Origin: Lycium barbarum
Lineage: Eukaryota; Streptophyta; Magnoliopsida; Solanales; Solanaceae
Direction of reading: 5' to 3'
Length of the DNA stretch: 64,000 nucleotides
Assembly (NCBI RefSeq): GCF_019175385.1
Contig: NC_083340.1
Coordinates: 17,806,336 to 17,870,335 of the forward strand
Shown here: piece after piece, positions 1 to 10,890 of the stretch
Layout: every line of letters begins with the position of its first letter
Numbering within the stretch: the first letter of the stretch is position 1
The notes under the pieces: model-generated
Databases searched by the model: none
The model's input: only the letters and a program-made list of their open reading frames with translations
What the model was told of the DNA's origin: nothing
Translations under genes and position numbers: made by a program

Positions 1-515
1 ACTTCAAGGAATTCATATGATAGGGAAGAAAACTTAAATTAAAGTAGCCATTAAAAGAAATCTCTAGACACTAAAATTGAGTTCAGAAATCAGATACTCT
101 AATCTAAGTGAAGCACTGGACCACAAATATTTAGTGTTTGCCACATTTCAGAAAACATTTTCCAGTTGCTTAGGACCATACCGTCCCTTTCAAGCCAGGG
201 AAACTATTTAATGCAGAAAGGCCAGGACCAATGAAACTAGTAAATGATAAGCATCCAGATCAGGAATAGTGACATCCAGCAATAATTCAGTAACAAATCT
301 TCATGCTCTTTAGTATTAGTTAGCAATAATAGTTATGTGCATGGTGGACTTGTCACCCTCATATTGTGCATTCAGTTGGAAAGAAGTCATTGCCCATCTT
401 CACATATCTTGTTAACATAAAAGAGCTATATACATCATTTCATTAGCATGGACAAATTCATCAAAAGAGACACTATATTTTCAATCATGATTTTACTGAA
501 CCTGTTAACACATAA
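1..515. other. 3' flank of the coiled-coil gene
   Basis: AT-rich sequence downstream of the stop codon of the minus-strand gene ending at 516. It presumably contains that gene's 3' UTR. I see no further coding sequence or recognisable repeat. Confidence 0.5.
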
Positions 516-3500
516 TTATTGACCAAAAGGATATCTAGATATATAATAATCCCTTACACGAGAAGCACCATCTCGGGAAAGGATTCCCTCAAGATCCCCA
601 ATAATTCTGGCCAGCCATATCTCTAAATTCCGTTGGATTTCTTTTAAGTTGTTTCGGATGGAGTCAAAGGATCGCTTAGTGGCTAGTTGGGCTTGACCTT
701 CAAATTCATCTCCATAATAACCTTTTCCGCTGTCAGTTTGCAGTACCATCAGCTTCTGTCCAGTTTCAGATGCACGCTGCTGAAGTCGAAATGCTTCAAG
801 CAAAAACTCTGTCTGTCTTTGGGTCCGGAACTCAGGACTCAGTGTGGCTTCACAGGGATCACTCGCCTGCTGCTAAGAGGGATATCATTATCAGTAGTAT
901 GCTTGTTATACACATTTCTTGATTTCGATTTCTTTTGAGGTAAAAAAAAACAACATACTGTCCATTCTTGGAGAAACCTAAGCATGCATACAATAAGCTT
1001 TCAAGTCCATGTACTAAATTTTTAAGCAATGAGCTTGCAATTATTACCATTCTTCTGCATAGATCATCGATCTTGCCAGCAAGAGCTTGGTATCTCTTCA
1101 CCTGCTTCCGCGTTGATGATGGTACCTTAGATGAATCAGTCTTCCCAATTTTTTCCAAATTCAGTAGCTCCTGCTCAAGTAACTTTAGTTTGGAGGAGAC
1201 TCCTGTTGATTCACCATCTATCTTCCAAGGGGCCTCCCTTCTGAGAAAGCAAAAGAGTTAGTTGCTTCAACGCCAAAATGCAAACATCTAAGCGTTTCTC
1301 TAAACACAGAATGTTTACCTTGCTACAAAATGCTTTAAATGGTGAAGTGAATCGGCAGAATCATACTGCACATCCTGCATTGAGAAAATACATTTTCTTA
1401 AGAACCAAAGATAATCGCCACCTAACTACCAAGCTGGTTATTTACTAAGATAGGTCAGCCGACTCACATAACAGGAAGAAGCTGAATAAGAGTCAAAAGA
1501 ACCTCACCTCTCTCCCCTCCAAGCTTGAAACTAGAATTTAAGCATTTTGAACTTTTCATTTATTTCTCTTTTTGTCCTAACCCTTGTAAATCCGACTTTA
1601 TCCCTTACCAGCTCACAAGGCATAGATCAACTAATAGGTAGGTTTATTTTACAGGTTGTTATATGTTTTCTTTGGCCTTTCTATTTAAGTTGAAGACTAA
1701 AGAGTGAAATGCATCAATTTTCTTCCGGATTGTGATCAATGAAAAGGGTGTCCCTGTACCAAGGTTAAGAAAATCAAAATCTATTATGCAGTTTCATTCT
1801 CAGGAAAGAAAAAAATAGCTAGGCACAAATTGATTGTGTGATCTCTATCTAGTCCAAACTTGGCATATTCACCAAGTATAGGCAAAATGTTTCATTGGAG
1901 GAACTTGCTTAAATTGATAATATATAAAGTATTACCAAAGATGACGTTGTACGAAAATAAAATCCAGAGACAGACAAGACAAGATACAACTTGCAATAAG
2001 AAAGGGAAAGGACATCTTTTCATTGAGGTTGATGAATCTTAAACAGAAACATAACAGATTGACTAGATGTTGACTGATAACTGACAATCCTTTGCATCAA
2101 TAAGGATCCATTTTTAACCAGATTATCGTTGAACTTCCCAGCCGAAGGGGATATATACTTGGATGCCATTAAGGTCGGTGTTCTATGCCAATAAAACAAA
2201 TTTCTGGAGTTAATTCGCATACATTTTTTTGAGCAAACTATTTAACCAAAGGGGACCATTCTCGAAGCTAGAATTGCAAACCTCTAATAGGACGAAAAAG
2301 GTGAAAGAAGAAAAATACGAAACAATGACCTGGTTTTCAAGAAGTGGTCCACAACGCCAGTATAGGGTAAAATGAACTGTTGAGTACTGAGTTATAATCC
2401 TCAGTAAACAGAACCATATCCTGGGTAGTCTGAACTTTCAGTAGCCAGCGAGAAGATCAACAAACCATTCAAAATTATGTAGAATAGAGACATGACTTTC
2501 AACAATAAAGACAAAGCACAAGACAAGCAGGAGATAAACTGAGGACACTAAACTACAGATTTCATTAATAAGCATCTCGGAATGTAACAATTATACAATT
2601 CAATTTGAATCTGGCACTGAACTACTCCTGAATAAACCTTCATTTAAGCTTTATCAGAAACAATTAGAACTGGATATTCCTGTGAAATTTTCAGGTATGT
2701 GAAGAAGGTTCATACCGGTCTGTACTTCACCGAAAACTCGGTTATCTTTTCTACATCATTGGCCAATATTACTTCAGCCAAATTCTTATTCAACTTCTTT
2801 GACTTAATTTTGTTCATCTACATTGCAATGGCTCATTTAGTTTATCAAATAGTTATTATTTACAAAAATCAACCTCCAAAACCCCTTCTCCTCCCACATC
2901 CAAAACCCAGAAAACTGCAAAAGAAAAGGATAAAGAACAAATAGTGGAACACTAAAAGCAAAAGAGTTGAACAAAGCATATCAGATAGTCAATAAAAGAA
3001 GCATCTTTTTCCTAAGTAGCACCATCGAAATTGGAAAACAAAATATAAGACAAACACAAAAGGGACAAACTAATCAAAGTTCATCCTATTTTTTCCCTAC
3101 ATGAAGATCATTCTAGCAAAGACTTTGTGTCTTTTTACCACATTATAACAACAACTATAAAGAACAAAAAGTCCCCAAAAAAGAATGAACAAATCATACC
3201 TGCCAAGGACTAGCTTTTTCAGCCCAAAACTTAGAAGCAGAATTCAAGTATTCTGAGTTAAACCCATTATTACTTTGTCCATAAACATCACTCATTTGCT
3301 CAGCATTAGGTATACCATTACCCAAATAACACTCTTCCATCCCCCCTTCTGATAACCCAACTTTCCCAAACCTCAAACCCATTTCAGCATAACAATCTCC
3401 AACACCATCACCACTAGTACTATTTTCCATCTCACAACCACCCCTTCTACTCATAAAATTCAACATTTCATCTCTTTCACTGATTTCCCTTTTAAGCTCA

Positions 3501-3928
3501 TCAATATTAGCCCTTAACTCACTTTCCATTTTCTCAAACTGTTCAGCTCTCCCTCTTAACTCTGCAATCTCTTTATCACACTCATCAATCTGTTGCAACA
3601 GCCTCTTCTTTTCTTGTTGCCAAGAATGTCTATGATTTGCAAAGATTTCTACAACTCTTGCATTTGCTTTTGAATCCTCTTTTCTGCTAAAAAGTAACTG
3701 CTTTAACTCCTCTTCTGTCTCAATGAGCTGAAAAGTTAGCTCCTTGTTGCGGTTTTGAAGTCTTGGAACTAAAGAAATTGCATTTCTTGGTAAAACCCCA
3801 AGAAAGATAGCAAAACTTAGACCCAAATATGAGGAGAAAATCTTCTCAAAGTGGTTTTTGTTGGGTTCTAAAGAGAAAGGTAAAAAGGGGTTTTCTGGTT
3901 TTTCTTGTTGTTCTTCATGTGCAGCCAT
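516..3928 (-). CDS. coiled-coil protein of unknown function, four exons
   Basis: Spliced model complement(join(516..872, 1048..1240, 1319..1374, 3200..3928)): 1335 nt, 444 residues plus stop. All introns are GT-AG and the phases join without a break. The start is the first in-frame ATG (3926-3928); the frame stays open upstream but has no earlier ATG. Residues about 30-55 are hydrophobic (LGLSFAIFLGVLPRN), followed by a long charged coiled coil (about 65-165, with KKRLLQQIDECDKEIAEL), then a Ser/Gly/Asn-rich linker. The C-terminal ~190 residues, from exons 2-4, are helical with a conserved look and end in RDYYISRYPFGQ. I do not recognise the family. The coiled coil suggests a scaffold or cytoskeletal/membrane-associated protein, which is inference only. 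The acceptor of exon 4 is a CAGCAG pair (872 or 869), so isoforms could differ by one Gln. The 1.8-kb first intron could hide a small extra exon, though none is needed for the frame. Confidence 0.8.
1375..3199. other. large first intron of the coiled-coil gene
   Basis: 1.8 kb of AT-rich sequence between exons 1 and 2. Both splice junctions are phase 0. Short open frames on either strand show no family resemblance and no splice support. No transposon ends were recognised. Confidence 0.55.
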
Positions 3929-4785
3929 TAGTGTTGGAAAGTTGTCTTCAGTGTGGGGAGATTTTTCAGGTTTGCTTTTTGAGTTCACCTTTCTGGTTTG
4001 TTTTTTGGATTACTTTGGGTTTTGGTGATTTCTACTCAAAAAGTCACTTCAGGCTTTAGCACTCTCCCCATGTGACCTTTTGTTTGTGGTCTCTTTTGCT
4101 AGTTAGTCCTTTTTCTTGTTTTTGCAAAAGTTGTTAGAAAGATTTTTGGTATTGAAGTGAAAAGATGAAAGTGGATAAGAACCAACATTTCAGGACTCAT
4201 TGAGACATGATTTGAAATTATGAGATGAAATTTATGGAGTAGCCTAAAGAATCGCCTTTCGCTTATTATTCCTAGAGAGCGAGAGATGTGGCAACATTCA
4301 TTGAGTTTTAAAGTTTTATTTGGACATGAAATTTGAATTTTTTAAGTTATATTTTTTTGATAGACATAGAAATCCCACAAGTTGTGAAAACTACCAAAAT
4401 TTTCTTAATTCTTATACAATCTTAATGAGTAAGTCATAGTTCATAACAAAATTAATACGCCACTAGAAGGTCTTTCAAAGAAATACAACATCAATTGATC
4501 AAACTTTAGTTTAATAAAATGAAAAATTAAACATGAGTTGTAATGTAACTTCTCTTTAATATAATCCTCTCACACGGTTGGTAAGAATAAATTTATTATA
4601 AATATACTACCAGTTGTAGATATTTTACTATTTGATATAAATGGTTGCTAAACATGATTGGTAAATATATCTACCAACTTATGGATCTATTTTTACAAAA
4701 TATAAACTTATGGGTCAACTTTTACATTTAAAAATTTTAAAATCATGATTTGGAATCCCAAATCATGCCTTTTTTTATGATTTGA

Positions 4786-4809
4786 GATTTCATCTCATGA
4801 GATGAAATC
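4786..4809. repeat. 24-bp perfect palindrome
   Basis: A self-complementary 24-bp block centred on CTCATGAG. It lies in a stretch where related words (gagatgaaat, catgtccaaaa) recur near 4210-4335 and 4780-4825. It is probably the end of an old foldback/MITE element, but no target duplication could be fixed. Confidence 0.5.
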
Positions 4810-4907
4810 GCATGTCCAAAAGCCTACTTAAGATATTGGTCGAAAGACATTGAACTATAACTTTTTTTTGGGTCAGTTTTACACCTCAACTATGACTTCA
4901 TCTCAAC

Positions 4908-5085
4908 TATGATTTGTTCTCTTTTTTTACCCGAGTTATTATTTTCTATGTATTAAAACACACCTAATTAAGTAGATGATGATAGTTCAGGTAGTTACAT
5001 GGAGCAACTGATAGTAGGCCGAAGTGTGTTTTAATACATACATGATAATAGTTCAGGTAGAAAAAAGGAAAAATTGATAGTTGAA
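4908..5085. repeat. imperfect foldback (MITE-like)
   Basis: Two inverted arms share words such as tattaaaacacac/gtgtgttttaata and a flanking run reading TTTTTTACC on one arm and, inverted, TTTTTTCTACC on the other. Arms are roughly 60 bp with a short centre containing gatagttcaggtag. This looks like a degenerate non-autonomous DNA element. No ORF and no clear target duplication. Confidence 0.4.
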
Positions 5086-5707
5086 ATTTGAAATTCGCAA
5101 TAAAGTAATACTTTAGATTTTTTTTTTACCATTAACCAACTTTTTAGTTATTAATAGATTAAGTTATACACATCATTAAACTATCATATCACCTAAAGAG
5201 TATCTAAATATAAGTTTCTTTAAAATAAAAAATTTGTAATCTTGAAAATAAAAATCTCACCGGTTATAAAAAAACAAATATAAATTGACGTTATAAAATA
5301 TTAAACGTTGTTCTACCAAATAAATCAACTCATCAACTTTTTGCTTAGTATGCACCCGCTATTAAGAGAAAAAGTTGTAATTGAACACAGTATTTTTGTA
5401 TCAAAAAGATGCGTCGAATCTTACAAAATACACTAAAAATAATAGAAACTGTAAAATTGTATATCTAAAAATGTGAATCTCTATTGAGTCTTTTCTTTTG
5501 TTCATTCATAATTTCTGTCAAATCTAACGAACAAAATTTTTAACTTATTAGTGTAAGTCAAAAGAGCTCACTTGGACAAACTTAAAAAGCCAAAACGTCT
5601 CAAAAATATATTTAAGAACTACTTTGGACTAACCCTAAACATAGGGATCATTTTCTACTTCTCCACAAATCTTATATCCATTATCCCGCGACTGAAAATA
5701 AATTCAT

Positions 5708-5893
5708 ATTTTTTTTTACTTTTTGATCCGGTGTCTAATATTTGTATAGTGGCTTCGATTAATCCGGATTCAAGTCGGGTAAGACCCATTTAAAAAGAAA
5801 ATGCTCCCTAACATGATTTTTTTTTTATAATTCGATCCCGAAATCTCTAGTTAAGAGAGGAGTCATATCCATCTCACCACAACTCTTGTTGGT
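5708..5893 (-). mobile_element. diverged SINE (Au-type), minus strand
   Basis: Read on the minus strand it matches the better-kept copy at 35115-35304 along its length: tRNA-like head (ccaacaag...gagatggatatgac), degraded B box (gggatcgaat) and a tail ending in tgatccggtgtc read inverted, next to an oligo-T/A tract. It is flanked by an 11-of-12 target duplication, aaataaattcat (5696-5707) and aaataaatccat (5894-5905). It is older than the 35-kb copy. The family name comes from memory of Solanaceae SINE consensus sequences. Confidence 0.65.
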
Positions 5894-6514
5894 AAATAAA
5901 TCCATCCTCAAAAAAGGAGAGTACTCCAATGTTTTTTTGTCTTTGACACACTTCTTAAGAAAATGCTAACTCGAACTTACTCTTAATTAAATAATACCTA
6001 GTTAATACTAAAGTTTTTTTTTACTATATAAAAACTCACTTATCTTAGTAGAGATAAATTCGGAAGAAAATAACATTTTTGGACACTTATTTTGTACCAA
6101 AATAAAAATAACAAAAGGAAACTGCGATTGACTTACAGAATGGATCTTGATTGAAGTTAAGAGATTTAAAAGAATCAACGGTCATTTTAGCATTAAATAT
6201 TTGATCATGTTTGTTTTAGGCATAAACAATCTGGAATCCGATTCAACAGATTGTGCAGAGTACTGCTGCAAACCATTTTTATATAAGGATTTTTCAGATC
6301 TTTAAATGCCTCTTTATGCACTTAACCATTTGAAACTGCAACCAATCAACCTTAATAGGGGTCATTTGGCTTAACTTTTATCCACGTGGTGATTAATAAT
6401 GAAAATTATAGTATGTGATAATTATTAATAATAAAATTATTATATATGATAATATATGGGTTCTCGCATAATTCTATACGAGTGTTATTTAATTTGATCA
6501 ATCAAACACTATAT

Positions 6515-6622
6515 CTTTTCAAAAACAGTTTCTTTACCTTCTAAGATAAGAGTGAGGTCTGCATACACTTTACCCTCCCCAGACTCCACATTGTGATATT
6601 TAATTGGGTATGTTGTTGTTGT
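6515..6622 (+). mobile_element. 5'-truncated TS-type SINE
   Basis: Contains the TS-SINE 3' body (gaggtctgcatacacttta, ccctccccagactccac) and ends in a TTG repeat, the hallmark tail of the tobacco TS family. A perfect 15-bp target duplication, aatcaaacactatat, flanks it at 6500-6514 and 6623-6637. Only the 3' half of the ~200-bp consensus is present, so the copy integrated as a truncated form. Confidence 0.8.
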
Positions 6623-6637
6623 AATCAAACACTATAT

Positions 6638-7426
6638 TATTGTTTAAAAAATGTATATTTGATCTAATTAAATCTCAAAAGCTAGTTAAAGAAGTGAGGA
6701 TTAAACAAGACTACATAAAGAGACATCCCATCACGTAAGAGCCCGTTGTGGGACTCTGACACCCCTCAGCACGCCCAGGATTAAACATCTGGACCGTGAA
6801 CAATAAAAGATGTGGGGCCTAACATCGTGTAAACAATGATTGGGATGGGCATAACTCTGATATCATGTGAAATAAATAGACATTGGACCTCATCGTAATC
6901 CAAAAGATAGCTCGAGAGGTGAGAATTGCTCAAGCCATATATAGAGACCTCCCATCCCGTAAGAACTAGCTTTTACGATTGAGCTAGGCGAAGAACTATT
7001 TTTTTAACAATTATCTTATACGAGATTTTATATTGGACTGAAACTTTTAAACAACCCTGCGTGGTATGAAATCACAAAACCATAATTTCGAGATAATTTT
7101 GTCCGCAAATTAGTGATCAGCAGCACTAAACAATTTAGGTACTATATGAGTGAGAGGGACTACATACAGCAAAAAGATATAAATATTTTGTTGTTTTTTA
7201 CCTTAGAATTTTGCAAAGAAGCCCGTACAGAGGCCTAGCCTATTGGCTATTGAAAACTCTATCTATAGTTAAGGAAAGCCTACCACTGTATAATTATGAC
7301 ACACTTCCAATCCTACATTTTATTGGGAATTGTGCGATTTTTCCATTTCTATCATCCATCCTTTTCTGCATGGCATCATTTCTGTGTCCCCCGTGCATTA
7401 GAATAATTCTACTCCCTATTCATGCT
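6638..7426. other. intergenic sequence with unclassified repeat fragment
   Basis: Around 6740-6960 is a moderately GC-richer stretch (words such as gagcccgttgtgggactc, agctcgagaggtgag, ccatatatagagacc) of a kind I associate with dispersed plant repeats, but no ends were found. A 125-codon open frame starts at 7211, runs into the hAT-like element and has no recognisable domain. No gene is supported. Confidence 0.4.
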
Positions 7427-7434
7427 ATTTTTTT

Positions 7435-8322
7435 CAGGACTTGGCATAAAATACCGAAAATTGAATTATCGAACCGAATTGAGAGTTTCGGTATTTCGGT
7501 TTTCAGTAATAAAATTAAAAAAGTTCGGCATTCTATTTTGGTATTCTGTAATTATAAGTTCAGTAATTCGATATTTCCTGAATACTGAAATAATTATTAA
7601 ATAGAGGGTCATTAAATTAATAGTCTAGCCTATGTCCTTAGCTTAAACATTTCTTTGATAGTGAAAGTTCTCATGCTCTCCTTATATTATTAACCGTTAG
7701 CGTAGATCATGTTAATTGCATTTTGAGCACTGATTGTTGAGAAAAACGAAAACCTATTATTCTGATCTTTTACATCTTATAATTATTACAGATGATTTAT
7801 CAAAAACTGTAGTTCCAACAGGCCAAGGCAACTGAAAGTGAAAAACCATGAGTGAGTTTCGCATTTCAATTTCCTGTTTTTCTTATTTAATGTATAAATA
7901 TTAAGCTTTAGAGGCACTAAAACATTGAGGAGGCTGCTAATTATGTGTTAGTGATACAACTTCATCATTTAAGGACATGGAGTTTTTACTCATAACAAAT
8001 CTTGAAAGGTGAATCCCCAAATCAACTGTCACTATTAATCACATATATTCATTCAAAATGCATAAATCTGGGTATCCAAATTTACAGCTAAAAAAATTAA
8101 GAAACCCCAAATTTGTGCTTGTTATCTAACCATTGATGTAATACAGTAAACTCGACTTAATATGGTATTATCGAATACCGTATCGAACCGAAGTTTGATT
8201 TACCGATTACCGAACCGAAGTTCGAAAGTTCGGTATTTGGTATTTACTTTCAATTACCGATTACCGAATTACCGAACCCGAACTTTAAAAATACCGAACC
8301 AAATACTGAACGCCCACCCCTA
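7435..8322. mobile_element. non-autonomous hAT-like element, 888 bp
   Basis: Left end CAGGACTTGGCA and right end (inverted) TAGGGGTGGGCG form imperfect terminal inverted repeats of hAT type. Subterminal zones on both sides are packed with the word accgaa/ttcggt, on one or both strands. The 8-bp duplication attttttt flanks it (7427-7434, 8323-8330), the length expected for hAT; being a T-run it is weaker evidence than usual. No transposase frame is present. Confidence 0.6.
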
Positions 8323-8330
8323 ATTTTTTT

Positions 8331-9071
8331 GATCTTTTTTTTTTCTTTCTATTTGTCATAGTGACAGATCAATTTTAAATGCTGTGATTAATATTTAAAA
8401 ATGTCTTTTAATAATATAATTTATTTATTTATACTTATTATATTTGCATGAAATATATGTATGGCGTCCGATTTCAAAACTTTGAGTTTGACCGAGTTCA
8501 TAGATTCGAAATTGGATCCATTAGTGAATTTGGAAGACCAAGGGAGAAGGAGAGGGGTTTAGTAAAATAGATTAATAGAGGGTGTCTAATTAATTATTAA
8601 GTGGCATTTCGTGATATATTAATTATTAAGTGGCATTTCGTGATATTAATAGGTAAAAAGATTGAGGCTCAAAATTTAATAGTTAATGAAAAAGAATAAT
8701 ACTAGCCCTGATTATTAAAACGGAGGGCAAAAGTATTAGTTTCGCAAACCACAAGACCAATTTAGGATGTTTTTCATATATTCTTTTTAATAATTCTATT
8801 AGCTAAGTTGAAAAATAAGGACAAATATGTACCTAAGACGAAGGTAAAGTTGATTCAAATTTTAAACGGAGAATAACACTAAAGCTTTTAGCAAATTACA
8901 GAGACAATTTTATACTTTTTTTTTTCTAGGGAGTAATTATTTTGATAGTAAGTACGGATGTATAGTGGATATTTCTTATCATGATCAAATTTAGTTTACC
9001 CTTTTATCAAATTCAAACACAATAATCTCAAATTAATTACTACTCAATTCTCTAACAAGTCAACACAATTA
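8331..9071. other. AT-rich intergenic sequence
   Basis: No gene or transposon ends recognised. A short direct duplication of taattattaagtggcatt lies at about 8590-8645. Confidence 0.45.
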
Positions 9072-9364
9072 GGGCCCGTTTGGCCATAAATATAAAAAAA
9101 AAAATCACTTTTTTTTTTTGAATTTTTGAAGTTGGAGTTGGAGTTGTGTTTGACCATAATTTTTGAAATTGTAGTTTTTGGTGAAATGTAATGTAAAAAC
9201 GTGAAAAAGTTGATTTTTTTTTAAAAACAAGTTTTTTTGTTTTTAGTATTCCGAAATACAACTTCAGAAAAAAGTGAATAATTTTTATGACCAAACGTTA
9301 AAAGTAAAAAAATTGAAAAAAAAAATCGGAAAAAAGTGAAAAGTTTTTTTTTGGCCAAACGCCC
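9072..9364. mobile_element. MITE, GGGCCCGTTTGGCC family, copy 1
   Basis: Starts GGGCCCGTTTGGCCAT and ends in the inverted form (ggccaaacgccc). The interior is A/T homopolymer-rich with a repeated subterminal word (gaccaaacg). The same family recurs at 20005-20294. No coding capacity. Superfamily not assigned. Confidence 0.65.
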
Positions 9365-9661
9365 ACTTATTTTCTTTGAAAACCAAATTCCTTACCCAAA
9401 AAGAAAATGATCGTCAGAAAAAGAAAATAAAGCTGACAAGTGAAATGCAAAAAGTGAAAAGCTGTGTAATCATTTCAATTCGAAAAGGCGTAAGTTGCCA
9501 AATTTTGTATCTCATTGTTTTTGTTTGTTTTGACAAGAAGGGAAACGGGCAAACTGCTAGCCGTACTTAGTAGTGTCATGCAATTTGGGACATATAATTA
9601 GACCTCTGAGAGCTTTATGTGGGATTAAGGAGAATCAATCTCAGAGGATTAGTTGTCATTA

Positions 9662-9865
9662 GAGCCCGTTTGGATTGGCTTATAAGCTGTTTTTTAATTT
9701 TTTAGGTGTTTGACAAAGCAATTTATAAATTAAAAAAGTGCTTAGAATAAACAAAAAAACAAAAAAGTTGTTAGGGTGGCCCAACTTATTTTTTTGACTT
9801 ATAAGTTATTTTTTAATCAAACCAGCTTATAAGCCACTTTTTTTTAAGCTAAGCCAAACGGGCTC
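9662..9865. mobile_element. Tourist-like (PIF/Harbinger) MITE, 204 bp
   Basis: Terminal inverted repeats GAGCCCGTTTGG...CCAAACGGGCTC with extended inverted subterminal matches (ggcttataagctg versus cagcttataagcc). TTA on both sides (9659-9661, 9866-9868) fits the 3-bp TWA duplication of PIF/Harbinger elements. Confidence 0.75.
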
Positions 9866-9868
9866 TTA

Positions 9869-10413
9869 GTCTATTGTGCAGTGTTCTTTAGTCATTTTAG
9901 TTAGGGTTGGAACATATTTTATCCCTTTCACAAAGTGCCCGAGAGTGTTTTAATTTTGCAAGTTCAAAAGGATAAGAATTGCTTCAGACGATAATAGTTG
10001 GGGGCAAATAGATTTTGTTATTATAAGATAAAATATCATATTTGCTCTTAAATTATACGAAATTGTCCAAAATTGACCTGATTTTGAAAAAGGGGTCACT
10101 ATTCCGACCCCAACAACATTCAAAACCTCTAATGCAGTGTTTCTATCCCCAAACTCAAATTAACCACCCTTAGGCCTCAAATCATCTTAAATGAAATTCA
10201 AATGAAGAACAATTGCACCTCCGAGTTGAAATTTCACGTATGTCAGAATTTTATCGATATAACTCTCTCATCTATTCTTCTCAGGTCAGATGCCAAAGCT
10301 CCACATCAACCTCCTAATACTAAAATAAACTTAGGTACACAAAATTTAGCTTATAAATTATAGGCAGCAATATTACGATGATCACGACAAGGTTATAGTG
10401 GTTGAGGATCGGT
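9869..10413. other. intergenic sequence before the Copia element
   Basis: AT-rich sequence without a supported gene or repeat boundary. It ends at the AGTCT target site of the Copia insertion. Confidence 0.45.
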
Positions 10414-10418
10414 AGTCT

Positions 10419-10804
10419 TGTTGGATTTACAAGTATTCATGATGATAAGTTGATAGATGAAGAAGAGGAGCAAATATTACAAAAGAAAAGGGCGTTGAAT
10501 CCTACATAAAATGCCAACATTGAGACAAGAAGATGTATATCTTCCTCTCCTTGTAGAGAAACAGGTGGCATGCTAATAACCAACAGATCAACATCTGTTG
10601 GATTTAATCACAACCATACAATTACATAGGATTCCATGTACAGCTAATCATAGTTAATTATTTTTTTATTCTTACCTGTACAAATCATAGCTAGACACGT
10701 ATGTACTTTGTTATTTCTCATTTCTGCTCAAAGTTTGTATATATACAGTGCGTATGGGAATAAAACAAATACAAAACTTTTCACAAATTCTCTCAATTTC
10801 TACA
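10419..10804 (+). repeat. 5' LTR of the Copia element
   Basis: Begins TG, ends CA, 386 bp, and pairs with 18388-18773. A TATA-like run (tatatata) near 10738-10745 lies about 60 bp before the LTR end and probably serves as the element's promoter. Confidence 0.93.
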
Positions 10805-10814
10805 TGGTATCAGA
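10805..10814 (+). promoter_or_regulatory. primer binding site, initiator tRNA-Met
   Basis: TGGTATCAGA directly follows the 5' LTR. It is complementary to the 3' end of plant initiator tRNA-Met, the usual Copia primer for minus-strand DNA synthesis. Confidence 0.9.
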
Positions 10815-10890
10815 TTAGGAATATTCGATCCTATTCCTACTTCATTCTTCATTTCTCACTTTCTTTCTTCTTCACTCCCTTTGATCCAAA

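Larger units (their letters stand above)
3929..5695. other. upstream region of the coiled-coil gene and intergenic DNA
   Basis: The first few hundred bases should hold the 5' UTR and promoter of the minus-strand gene; no clear TATA box was assigned. The rest is AT-rich and includes the palindrome and foldback noted separately. No coding sequence is supported. Confidence 0.5.

Noticed and set aside
3929..3988. Upstream extension of the coiled-coil protein (starting with NSKSKPEK)
   Set aside because: Would need a GTG start; the first in-frame ATG is at 3926-3928.
7211..7588. 125-codon plus-strand frame
   Set aside because: Runs into the hAT-like element, AT-rich composition, no recognised domain, no nearby promoter or splice support.
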